NCBI RefSeq assembly: GCF_003007675.1
Contig: NZ_PXNP01000053.1
Location: 62,001 to 126,000, forward strand
Source of the DNA: Marinobacter fuscus
Lineage (GTDB): Bacteria > Pseudomonadota > Gammaproteobacteria > Pseudomonadales > Oleiphilaceae
Direction of reading: 5' to 3'
DNA length: 64,000 nt
Within the stretch, counting starts at the first letter, position 1. Every line of letters starts with the position of its first letter. Both the position numbers and the translations under genes were made by a program. The notes under the pieces were generated by a model. The model was not told the DNA's origin. It was given only the letters and a program-made list of their open reading frames with translations, and did no database searches. Below, one piece after another: positions 1 through 7,739 of the stretch.

Positions 1-1
1 C

Positions 2-964
2 GACAACACCCCGGAACCCAAGCTCGAACGGCTGGCTCAGAAGCCCGCGCCCGCCAAACCTAAAGTGCCTTTTTACAGCGCCTTTTTGAACCGGGTAGTC
101 GACAGTGCCCAGGCCGCCTGGGAGCAAACCGGCGTGCTGGCGGAGGCAGTACGCAAAGACCCCAGCTACCCGCTGAAGCTGGCGGGCACGGCCGCCGATG
201 TTGCCATGGATCTGGCCAAACTGGGCCTGGCACCGTTTGAACCAAAAACCAGCCTGAAAAGCCAACTGCTGGGCCGCAAACGGGTGGCCTGGGCAGAGCC
301 ATTGGAACTGGACAAGGTAAAAGCCTGTGCCAAGGCGCTCGGCGGTACCGTCAACGACGCTTTGCTCTGCGCCGCCTCAGGCGCCCTGACCCGACATTTT
401 GTTGAGCACGGCCAACACATCCCGGAATGCGGCATCCGGGTGGCCGTGCCCTTTAACCTGCGGCCACTGAATCAGCCCATCGAAACCCTGGGCAACCAGT
501 TTGGTCTGGTTTTGGTGGGCCTTCCGATTGACGTCTACGACCCGGTCATGCGCTTCCGGCAGGTTCAGGAAAATATGGATCGCCTGAAGCGCTCTTACCA
601 GGCCCAGGTAACCTACAGCCTGCTCGATCTGTTCGGCCGCGGCCCGGATATCCTGGAGCGCCGCGCCCTGAAGCTGTTAAGCAACAAGGCTACCGCCGTA
701 CTCACCAACGTACCCGGCCCCCGTCATCCCGTGTATCTGGCCGGTAGCAAACTGGTGCAACCCATGTTCTGGGTGCCCCAGAGTGGCAACATCGGCATAG
801 GCATGAGCATTTTCAGCTACGCGGGCACCGTGCAATTTGGCATCACCGTGGACAAAGGCATACAGGCCGACCCGGAAGCGGTGATGCATTATTTCCGGGA
901 CAGTTTCGAACAGCTCTACCGGGCCGCCATGGCACAGGAAGAACAGGTTCGGCAGGCTTCCTGA
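2..964 (+). CDS. Wax ester synthase/diacylglycerol acyltransferase, 3' part (5' end outside window)
   Basis: The open frame runs in from the window edge and gives about 320 residues, roughly the C-terminal two thirds of a WS/DGAT protein. These enzymes join fatty acyl-CoA to fatty alcohols or diacylglycerol to make storage wax esters or triacylglycerol. The visible part carries the family's C-terminal blocks: NDALL, a stretch like NVPGPRHPVYLAG, then FWVPQSGNIGIG and SYAGTVQFG. The catalytic HHxxxDG motif should lie upstream and cannot be checked. The C-terminus aligns by eye with the second wax synthase at 53824-55176, so these are paralogues. GTG at 65 is in frame but is surely not the true start. 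Confidence 0.9.
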   Translation, partial: DNTPEPKLERLAQKPAPAKPKVPFYSAFLNRVVDSAQAAWEQTGVLAEAVRKDPSYPLKLAGTAADVAMDLAKLGLAPFEPKTSLKSQLLGRKRVAWAEPLELDKVKACAKALGGTVNDALLCAASGALTRHFVEHGQHIPECGIRVAVPFNLRPLNQPIETLGNQFGLVLVGLPIDVYDPVMRFRQVQENMDRLKRSYQAQVTYSLLDLFGRGPDILERRALKLLSNKATAVLTNVPGPRHPVYLAGSKLVQPMFWVPQSGNIGIGMSIFSYAGTVQFGITVDKGIQADPEAVMHYFRDSFEQLYRAAMAQEEQVRQAS

Positions 965-1057
965 GTGGAAATACCGGGCGATAGGTATAAATAGTCGCCC
1001 GCAATTGCAAACAGCCCTTGAAGTTCGGCAATCCGGACACATATACTGAAGCAACAA

Positions 1058-1422
1058 GGGGACGACATGGCTTCGACGCTGGTGACGAACCCTTGGGTGC
1101 ATGCCGAGATGGCAGCCAATCTCGTAAATCCAAAGCTGCAACGCAATAGTCGCAAACGACGAAAACTACGCACTGGCGGCGTAAGCCGCTCAGTCGTCCT
1201 GGCTGAGGCGCCTATAACTCAGTAGCAACATCCCAGGACGTCATCGCTTATAGGATGCTCCGTTCATCAGAGCTCACTGGTGTTCGGCTAAGATTAAAGA
1301 GCTCGCCTCTTGCACCCTGACCTTCGGGTCGCTTGAGGTTAAATTAATAGAAGGACACTAAGCATGTAGACCTCAAGGCCTAGTGCTGGCGGACGCGGGT
1401 TCAATTCCCGCCGTCTCCACCA
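1058..1422 (+). ncRNA. ssrA: Transfer-messenger RNA (tmRNA)
   Basis: This is a one-piece tmRNA that rescues stalled ribosomes. The 5' end GGGGACG (1058-1064) pairs with CGTCTCC near the 3' end, followed by A and an encoded CCA at 1420-1422. A T-arm-like GGTTCAATTCCCGCC precedes it. The tag reading frame at 1152-1184 encodes ANDENYALAA and stops at TAA, which is typical of gammaproteobacteria. A strong terminator follows. The restriction-modification island begins directly downstream, a common position for islands because ssrA 3' ends serve as integration sites. Confidence 0.97.
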
Positions 1423-1430
1423 CCTTGCAG

Positions 1431-1461
1431 AAAAAAGCCCCTGATTTCAGGGGCTTTTTTT
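1431..1461 (+). terminator. Rho-independent terminator of ssrA
   Basis: The stem AAGCCCCTGA / TCAGGGGCTT has a very short loop and is followed by a run of seven T. It sits nine bases after the tmRNA CCA end. Confidence 0.93.
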
Positions 1462-1552
1462 ATGGTCATGCGTTAATTGGCGCCACGAATTGTCGCATGC
1501 TCCGGGCACCATACACGCCAGTCACTACGACAATAGAAGAGAACTTCGGCCA

Positions 1553-3301
1553 ATGAACAACACGGAACAGCAATTCCTCAAAGCCCTGGACGACAAGCTC
1601 TGGAAAGCCGCCGACAAGCTCCGCGCCAACCTGGATGCCGCCAACTACAAGCACGTGGTGCTGGGCCTGATCTTCCTGAAATACGTCTCCGATGCCTTCG
1701 AGGAGCGCCAGGCAGAATTGCTGGAGCGGTTCAAGGATGAGAACGACGACATCTACTACCTGCCGCCGGAAGACTACGACGGCGACGAGGACTACCAGCA
1801 AGCCCTGCTCGAAGAGCTGGAAATACTGGATTACTACCGCGAAGCCAACGTGTTCTGGGTACCCAAACCGGCCCGCTGGAGCACCCTGAAAGAAAAAGCC
1901 GTGCTGCCTGTGGGCACCGTACTCTGGCAGGACGACGCCGGTAACGACGTTAAGCTGCGCTCCGTGTCCTGGCTGATCGACAACGCCCTGGAAGAAATCG
2001 AGAAAAGTAACGCCAAGCTCAAGGGCATCCTCAACCGCATCAGCCAGTACCAGCTGGACAACGACAAGCTGCTGGGCCTGATCAACACCTTCTCCGACAC
2101 CTCCTTCACCAAGCCGGTGTTCGAGGGCGAGAAGCTGAGCCTGCACAGCAAAGACATCCTCGGCCATGTGTACGAATACTTCCTGGGCCAGTTCGCCCTG
2201 GCCGAAGGCAAGCAGGGCGGCCAGTATTACACCCCCAAGAGCATCGTCACCCTGATTGTCGAAATGCTGCAGCCCTACTCCGGCCGCGTATACGACCCGG
2301 CCATGGGCTCCGGCGGCTTCTTTGTCTCCAGCGACAAGTTCATCGAAGAACACGCCAGCGAACAGCACTACGACGCGAGCGAGCAGAAAAAGCACATCTC
2401 CGTGTACGGCCAGGAGTCCAACCCCACCACCTGGCGCCTGGCCGCCATGAACATGGCCATCCGGGGCATCGACTTCAACTTCGGCAAGAAAAACGCCGAC
2501 ACCTTCCTGGACGACCAGCACCCGGACTTACGCGCCGACTTCGTAATGGCCAACCCGCCGTTCAACATCAAAGACTGGTGGAGTGAATCCCTGGCCGACG
2601 ACGTGCGCTGGAAGTACGGCACCCCGCCCAAGGGCAACGCCAACTTCGGCTGGATGCAGCACATGATCCACCATCTGGCACCGACAGGTAGCATGGCCCT
2701 GTTGCTAGCCAACGGCTCCATGAGCTCCAACACCAACAACGAAGGCGAAATCCGCAAGCGCCTGGTGGAAGAAGACCTGGTGGAATGCATGGTCGCCCTG
2801 CCCGGCCAGCTGTTTACCAACACCCAGATCCCGGCCTGTATCTGGTTCCTGACCCGGGACAAAGCCAACGGCATGGTGCGCAACGAGAAAAAGCGCGACC
2901 GCCGGGAAGAGTTCCTGTTCATCGATGCTCGTAATCTGGGATATATGCGCGACCGAGTGCTGAGGGATTTCACCAACGACGACATCGCCAAAATCACTGA
3001 CACCTTCCACGCTTGGCAGCAATTTTCTCCCTCTCCCCTCGCGGGAGAGGGTCGGGGAGAGGGGGAGTATCAAGACATTCCCGGCTTCTGCAAATCCGCC
3101 AGCCTGGATGAAATCAAGAAGCATGACTTTGTACTGACGCCGGGGCGTTATGTGGGGGCTCAGGAGCAGGAAGACGACGGCGAGCCGTTTGCCGAGAAGA
3201 TGGCGCGGTTGACCGGACAGCTGCGGGAACAGTTTGCGGAGAGTGACCGACTAGAGGCTGAGATCAAGCGGAATCTTGCAGGGCTGGGATATGAACTCTA
3301 A
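1553..3301 (+). CDS. hsdM: Type I restriction-modification DNA methyltransferase subunit HsdM
   Basis: This 582-residue protein is the adenine-N6 methyltransferase subunit of a type I R-M complex; it works with HsdS for modification and with HsdR for cleavage. It has an HsdM N-terminal helical region, then the AdoMet-binding motif DPAMGSGGF from about residue 248 and catalytic NPPF at about 334. ATG 1553 is preferred over the upstream in-frame TTG at 1490 because family members begin near NNTEQQFL; the ribosome site is weak (AGAAGAGA). Near residue 490 a short Ser-Pro-Leu-Gly-Glu-Gly-Arg stretch comes from a palindromic DNA element inserted in frame (3027-3067). The final 25 codons are duplicated at the end of the ORF at 3940. 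Confidence 0.95.
   Translation: MNNTEQQFLKALDDKLWKAADKLRANLDAANYKHVVLGLIFLKYVSDAFEERQAELLERFKDENDDIYYLPPEDYDGDEDYQQALLEELEILDYYREANVFWVPKPARWSTLKEKAVLPVGTVLWQDDAGNDVKLRSVSWLIDNALEEIEKSNAKLKGILNRISQYQLDNDKLLGLINTFSDTSFTKPVFEGEKLSLHSKDILGHVYEYFLGQFALAEGKQGGQYYTPKSIVTLIVEMLQPYSGRVYDPAMGSGGFFVSSDKFIEEHASEQHYDASEQKKHISVYGQESNPTTWRLAAMNMAIRGIDFNFGKKNADTFLDDQHPDLRADFVMANPPFNIKDWWSESLADDVRWKYGTPPKGNANFGWMQHMIHHLAPTGSMALLLANGSMSSNTNNEGEIRKRLVEEDLVECMVALPGQLFTNTQIPACIWFLTRDKANGMVRNEKKRDRREEFLFIDARNLGYMRDRVLRDFTNDDIAKITDTFHAWQQFSPSPLAGEGRGEGEYQDIPGFCKSASLDEIKKHDFVLTPGRYVGAQEQEDDGEPFAEKMARLTGQLREQFAESDRLEAEIKRNLAGLGYEL
3027..3067. repeat. REP-like palindromic element inserted in frame in hsdM
   Basis: The segment starts CTCCCTCTCCCCTCGCGGGA and continues as a near mirror complement rich in GAGAGGG. 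The inner palindrome is CTCTCCC / GGGAGAG around a short centre, and the outer CTCCC is answered by GGGAG. The purine/pyrimidine asymmetry is unlike the surrounding hsdM codons. It resembles widespread small intergenic palindromes in Proteobacteria, but here it is translated, adding about 13 residues without breaking the frame. Confidence 0.75.
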
Positions 3302-3328
3302 GCATCAGCGGCAAGTGAGATAAACACC

Positions 3329-3943
3329 ATGAGCCGTTATGACATAACCGGTAGCGAAGGTGAGTACCAACCGGGCTCCGATAATAAGGTGCTGCGCAAT
3401 CTTCCCGGCATTACCGACCCGGAAGAAATGAACATAGCAGAGACCGACCTGCTTGAAGAACTCTACCTCCAGGTATTCGACAATTTCCCGGAAGAGCTCA
3501 CCTTCGAGACGCTCTGCCAGTGGCATCGTGTCTGGCTGGGCAATGTATACAGCTGGGCAGGACAATCTCGCACCGTTGATATGTCAAAGCCGAACATCCG
3601 GTTTGCATCACCAGTACAGATTCCAAAGCTCGCTGAGAAATACGAAGCGCAATATCTATCGCGTTTTGCTGAGCTACCCGAGATGAGTGACGACGAACTC
3701 GTCGCCTTCCTCGCCGAAGCGCATGTGGAGTTCATCCTGATTCATCCATTCCGTGAGGGCAACGGGCGGATATCGCGATTACTACTGGATGTAATGGCCA
3801 CCAAGGCCGGTGCCGAACCTCTCGACTACAGCCTGTGGGATGAACACAAGGAGTTCTACTTTAAAGCCATTCAGGCGGGGCGGGACGGAGATTATCAATA
3901 CATTGAACGCCTGATACGGGACGTTCTGGAGGCGCAGCAGTGA
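3329..3943 (+). CDS. Fic-domain protein (putative AMP-transferase)
   Basis: This 204-residue protein carries the canonical Fic core HPFREGNGR starting at about residue 139, matching HxFx(D/E)GNGR. Fic enzymes transfer AMP or related groups to hydroxyl side chains of target proteins and often act as toxins. The motif His, Glu, Gly, Asn and Arg are all present, so the active site looks intact. No clear inhibitory (S/T)xxxE(G/N) helix is visible, so it may depend on a separate antitoxin; the downstream ORF, which overlaps it by four bases, is a candidate. It lies between hsdM and hsdS, where R-M operons often carry accessory genes. Confidence 0.88.
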   Translation: MSRYDITGSEGEYQPGSDNKVLRNLPGITDPEEMNIAETDLLEELYLQVFDNFPEELTFETLCQWHRVWLGNVYSWAGQSRTVDMSKPNIRFASPVQIPKLAEKYEAQYLSRFAELPEMSDDELVAFLAEAHVEFILIHPFREGNGRISRLLLDVMATKAGAEPLDYSLWDEHKEFYFKAIQAGRDGDYQYIERLIRDVLEAQQ

Positions 3944-4329
3944 GCCGGGGTATCGTGAATCAGGAAGCCAACGCTAACTTTCTGGTGCGGCGCGAGCGAG
4001 ACTTCAGACGTTTCTCAATGACTTCGGTTCGTTCGCCGGTCTCGATGGCGCTTGAGCTGGCAACAGCTCGCAGAATGCTGGCGCGGGAAACCGATACCTT
4101 GCCTGAGTTTTTTTTACGAACCATGGGACGACTCCGGAACCAAATGATTGATGAAATTATAACACTTGCCAGGCATACCGTCGCCTCAGGAGTTGCCCAA
4201 CTGCCCGCTGAGGGAGTACGAATGATCCAGCGAATGATGATTCAGGGCCTTTCGAGACAGTTTGCTGAGAGCGACCGGCTGGAGACTGCGATCAAGCAAA
4301 ATCTTGGGGGGCTCGGGTATGCCTGCTAA
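3940..4329 (+). CDS. Small hypothetical protein ending in a copy of the HsdM C-terminus
   Basis: It starts at GTG 3940, overlapping the fic stop (GTGA). The 129 residues are mainly helical and basic, with no domain I recognise. The last 25 residues, beginning SRQFAESDRLETAIKQNL, are nearly the same as the last residues of HsdM (REQFAESDRLEAEIKRNL). The following hsdS ATG (4319) lies inside this ORF's last codons, exactly as hsdS normally overlaps an hsdM end. I infer that fic plus this ORF entered at the hsdM/hsdS junction and left the old hsdM tail attached here. Coupling to fic suggests an antitoxin role, but that is only positional. Confidence 0.7.
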   Translation: MSRGIVNQEANANFLVRRERDFRRFSMTSVRSPVSMALELATARRMLARETDTLPEFFLRTMGRLRNQMIDEIITLARHTVASGVAQLPAEGVRMIQRMMIQGLSRQFAESDRLETAIKQNLGGLGYAC

Positions 4330-5764
4330 CTGGCTGGAATATTCTTTAGTGGACCTTTGCTCGGAGATCACTGTCGGCCACGTCGGCTCAATGACCAATG
4401 AGTACCGAGATAGCGGAATTCCCTTTTTTCGATCTAAGAATATTCGTGAGTATCGTATTGATTGGGATGATGTTAAATACATATCCGAGAGCTTCCATGA
4501 AAGGCTCAAAAAATCTATGTTACGACCGGGAGATGTTGCTGTTGTTCGCACAGGGAAACCCGGCACAGCCTGCGTGATTCCTGATTACATAGATGAGGCC
4601 AACTGTTCAGACTTAGTCATAATGCGGGTTAACCCGCAACGGCTGTCAGCCTATTTTCTGAGCTATTACCTTAACTCCGTAGCCAACCACCAGATCAATT
4701 CACAACTGGTAGGCGCTGTTCAACAGCACTTCAATGTTGGTGCCGCTAAGAAGCTGTCGATAACCATTCCTGATCGAAATGAGCAGGAAAGAATAGTCAA
4801 GGTCGTTAAAGACCTTGATGACAAAATCCAGCTTAATCATAAAATCAACCAAACCCTCGAACAGATGGCCCAGGCCATCTTCAAAAGCTGGTTTGTCGAT
4901 TTCGAGCCGGTCAAAGCAAAGATCGCCGCACTGGAAGCCGGCGGCAGCGAGGAAGACGCTCTGCTCGCCGCCATGCAGGCCATTTCCGGAAAAGGCGAAG
5001 CGGAACTAACCCGCCTCCAGGCCGAACAGCCCGAGCAATACGCCGAGCTCCGCGCCACCGCCGAGCTGTTTCCGTGGGCTATGCAGGATAGTGAGTTGGG
5101 GGAGATTCCGGAGGGGTGGGAGGTGCAATCCGTCGGGGATATTTGTAGAAGCACTGATTACGTAGCGAATGGCAGTTTCAAGGCGCTCAAGGAGAATGTG
5201 AGACTGTACGACGAAAAAAACGAAGTGATTTATGTCAGGACTACCGATTTCAACAAAGGGTTCGCATCCGATCTGAAGTACACAGACATGGCCTCTTATG
5301 AATTCCTGTCGAAATCAAAGTTATTTGGACGTGAGACGATCATCTCTAACGTCGGGGATGTTGGTACTGTTTTTAGAGCACCTACTTGGCTCAGACAGAA
5401 CATGACCTTAGGGTCAAATGCAGTGGCCCTTATTTCGGGAGACTATGATGGCTATCTTTTTTGGCTATTTAGGTCTGATCACGGACAAAACTTAATCCAA
5501 TCTATTGTCACCGGTAGCGCTCAACTGAAGTTCAACAAGACGAACCTCAGAGCGCTGAGAGTAATTATGCCTTCCAAGTCCGTTCTAGACTTATTTGAAC
5601 GAAAAGAGCGTATTTTTCACGAAAAATACAACGCCATAAAGAGAGAGAATCTGAGCCTTGAACATCTTAGGGACTACCTTCTGCCGAAACTTCTTTCAGG
5701 CGAAGCCTCTGTAATTGCAGTGGATCACCATCCAGCGGACGAAGCTGAGACAGCAGATGTTTAA
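4319..5764 (+). CDS. hsdS: Type I restriction-modification specificity subunit HsdS
   Basis: This 481-residue protein sets the DNA target of the R-M complex. It has two target-recognition domains. The first covers about residues 1-160 and starts like family members with LVDLCSEITVG. A central conserved helix follows (about 165-215: QERIV...LDDKIQLNHKINQTLEQMAQAIFK). The second begins near ELGEIPEGWEVQ and ends with a distal conserved helix before LRDYLLPKLLSG. ATG 4319 fits the family N-terminus better than an upstream in-frame TTG, and it overlaps the preceding ORF by 11 bases. The first recognition domain region is relatively AT-rich, as is usual for laterally exchanged specificity domains. 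Confidence 0.94.
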   Translation: MPANWLEYSLVDLCSEITVGHVGSMTNEYRDSGIPFFRSKNIREYRIDWDDVKYISESFHERLKKSMLRPGDVAVVRTGKPGTACVIPDYIDEANCSDLVIMRVNPQRLSAYFLSYYLNSVANHQINSQLVGAVQQHFNVGAAKKLSITIPDRNEQERIVKVVKDLDDKIQLNHKINQTLEQMAQAIFKSWFVDFEPVKAKIAALEAGGSEEDALLAAMQAISGKGEAELTRLQAEQPEQYAELRATAELFPWAMQDSELGEIPEGWEVQSVGDICRSTDYVANGSFKALKENVRLYDEKNEVIYVRTTDFNKGFASDLKYTDMASYEFLSKSKLFGRETIISNVGDVGTVFRAPTWLRQNMTLGSNAVALISGDYDGYLFWLFRSDHGQNLIQSIVTGSAQLKFNKTNLRALRVIMPSKSVLDLFERKERIFHEKYNAIKRENLSLEHLRDYLLPKLLSGEASVIAVDHHPADEAETADV

Positions 5765-6944
5765 AATCAACCCCACCGCCAACCGCATCAGTCCACTGGA
5801 AGTAAAACGCTTCAGCGACCTCGGGTTCACTGAACGCAAACACCTGCAGGAATGGCTGGAAAACTACCCCCAGGCACTGACCCAGGGCGACGGCGACGAA
5901 CTGCTGATCATTCAAAAGGAGTTCGACGGCTTCGACGACACTCGCGAACGGCTGGACTTACTGGCCATCGACAAGGACGGCAATCTGGTCATCATCGAAA
6001 ACAAGCTCGATGACAGCGGACGGGATGTGGTGTGGCAGGCGCTCAAATACGCCAGCTACTGCGCCAACCTGAAGAAGCAGCAGGTGGTGGAGATCTTCCA
6101 GCGCTACCTGAACCAGAAGGCCCAGAACGAAGGCATCGCGCCAGCTGATGCGGAGAGCGTGTTGCTGGAGTTCCTGCAGGCAGACGACCTGCAATCTGTG
6201 CAACTCAACACCCTGAAAAGCCAACGCCTGATTCTGGTGGCCGCCCATTACCGCAAGGAGGTCACCAACACCGTGCTCTGGCTGAGCCAGTTTGGCGTCA
6301 ACTGCCAGTGCTTCAAGGTCACGCCCTACCAGGCCGGTGCCGAACTGTTCCTGAACGTGGAGCAGATCATCCCCACGCCGGAAGCCTCGGACTTTATGAT
6401 TGGCATGATGGCCAAGGAGGCCGAGGAAAAGAGCGCCAGCAATGAACAAAAGAGCCGGCATACGCTGCGTCTGTCTTTCTGGGAACAAACCCTGGAGGCC
6501 TTTGGCCGTAGTAACTGCTCGCTGTTTAACAACATCAGTCCAGCCAAAGATCACTGGTTAAATGCTGGCTCCGGGATCAGTGGCATGGGTTACCAGTTAA
6601 TCTTTGGCAAAAATGAAGTGCGTGTTGGATTAAGTATGCAAAGCAGCCGTGCCGAGGCAAACCGCTTTGTATTTGACCGACTGCAGACCATGAAATCCCA
6701 GATTGAAACTGCTTTTGGTAACGAACTGGTATGGCTGCCCCTACCAGACAAGATTGCGTGCCGTATCCAGTATGAAAAGCCTGTCGATGGCTACAACAAG
6801 GCCAACTGGCCCGAGATGATCGAATGGTTGGTGGAGCACATGACCCGGCTGGAAAAAGCGCTGAGCGGGCCGCTGGACAAAGTGCGGCAGGAGCTGAAAA
6901 CAACAAACTTCAGTAAAGAGCCGGGCACAGAGCACGATGCATAA
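5757..6944 (+). CDS. DUF4268 protein with PD-(D/E)XK-like nuclease fold region
   Basis: The 395-residue protein overlaps the hsdS 3' end by eight bases. Its N-terminal half has a PD-(D/E)XK-like pattern: LDLLAID with Asp67, then DGNLVIIENK with Glu81 and Lys83, followed by a conserved helix (QALKYASYCANL). The C-terminal part, from about FWEQTLEAFG to WLVEHM, matches the DUF4268 family as I know it. Such proteins are common beside type I R-M or mobile genes and are suspected nucleases; the role is not established. Lys and Glu are placed as in active members, so it may be catalytic. Confidence 0.8.
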   Translation: MFKINPTANRISPLEVKRFSDLGFTERKHLQEWLENYPQALTQGDGDELLIIQKEFDGFDDTRERLDLLAIDKDGNLVIIENKLDDSGRDVVWQALKYASYCANLKKQQVVEIFQRYLNQKAQNEGIAPADAESVLLEFLQADDLQSVQLNTLKSQRLILVAAHYRKEVTNTVLWLSQFGVNCQCFKVTPYQAGAELFLNVEQIIPTPEASDFMIGMMAKEAEEKSASNEQKSRHTLRLSFWEQTLEAFGRSNCSLFNNISPAKDHWLNAGSGISGMGYQLIFGKNEVRVGLSMQSSRAEANRFVFDRLQTMKSQIETAFGNELVWLPLPDKIACRIQYEKPVDGYNKANWPEMIEWLVEHMTRLEKALSGPLDKVRQELKTTNFSKEPGTEHDA

Positions 6945-6991
6945 GCCATTGACTATACTGAGCGGCTTGTAAACAACGACAAGGAACTGTC

Positions 6992-7735
6992 ATGGCTGAA
7001 CAACAAGTAAGAATCTTCACCTCAAGTGACGGCCAGGCGCAGCTGGAAGTGGCACTGGAGCAGGAAACCGTCTGGCTCAGTCAAGTCCAGATGGCGGAGC
7101 TGTTTGGCAAAGACGTGCGCACCGTCAACGAGCACGTGGCCAATGTGTTTCAGGAGGGGGAACTAGAGAAAGAACCAACTATCCGGAAATTCCGGATAGT
7201 TCGCCAGGAGGGCAAGCGTCAGGTTCAGCGGGACATTGATCACTACAATCTGGACATGATCATCTCCGTTGGCTACCGGGTGAAATCCCAGCGTGGCGTG
7301 CAATTTCGTAAATGGGCAACCCAGGTTCTCAAAGACCACTTGGTTCAGGGCTACACCCTCAACCAACGCCGTTTGGCCGGGCGCGGCATCGAGTTTGAGC
7401 AGGCCGTTGATCTGCTCAGCCGTACCCTCACCAATCAGGACTTGGTCTCCAGTGAAGGCGAAGCCGTCGCCCGGGTGATCAGCGACTACGCCCGCTCCTG
7501 GAGCCTGCTCCAAGGCTACGACGAGCAGCAGCTGGCCGAGGTGGGCATCAAGCAGCCGGATATGCAGCCACTGGAGTTAGACGAAGCCCTGAAAGCCATT
7601 GGCGAACTCAAACAAACGCTTATCGCCAAGGGCGAAGCCACCGAGCTGTTCGGCCAGTTGCGCGGAGATGGCCAGGCGCAGCTGGAAGTGGCGATTGGCC
7701 AAGAAACTGTTTGGCTCAATCAGAGGGTTACTTGA
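6992..7735 (+). CDS. RhuM-family protein, C-terminus lost by recombination
   Basis: The first 225 or so residues match the RhuM family, with a KilA-like DNA-binding start (VWLSQVQMAELFGKDVRTVNEHV), then DIDHYNLDMIISVGYRVKS and FRKWAT. It starts at ATG 6992 behind AAGGA. Full-length relatives continue into a C-terminal Fic-like domain with HPFxDGNKR; that domain is absent. After GQLRGDG the protein re-enters a copy of its own N-terminus (QAQLEVAIGQETVWLNQ compared with QAQLEVALEQETVWLSQ) and then stops. This looks like recombination between two rhuM genes. Function of the shortened protein is doubtful. Confidence 0.8.
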   Translation: MAEQQVRIFTSSDGQAQLEVALEQETVWLSQVQMAELFGKDVRTVNEHVANVFQEGELEKEPTIRKFRIVRQEGKRQVQRDIDHYNLDMIISVGYRVKSQRGVQFRKWATQVLKDHLVQGYTLNQRRLAGRGIEFEQAVDLLSRTLTNQDLVSSEGEAVARVISDYARSWSLLQGYDEQQLAEVGIKQPDMQPLELDEALKAIGELKQTLIAKGEATELFGQLRGDGQAQLEVAIGQETVWLNQRVT

Positions 7736-7739
7736 ATTG

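Noticed and set aside
1466..2521. Long reverse reading frame (351 codons) opposite hsdM
   Set aside because: Composition is Val/Leu/Gln-rich with no domain; it mirrors the codon bias of hsdM, which has clear motifs.
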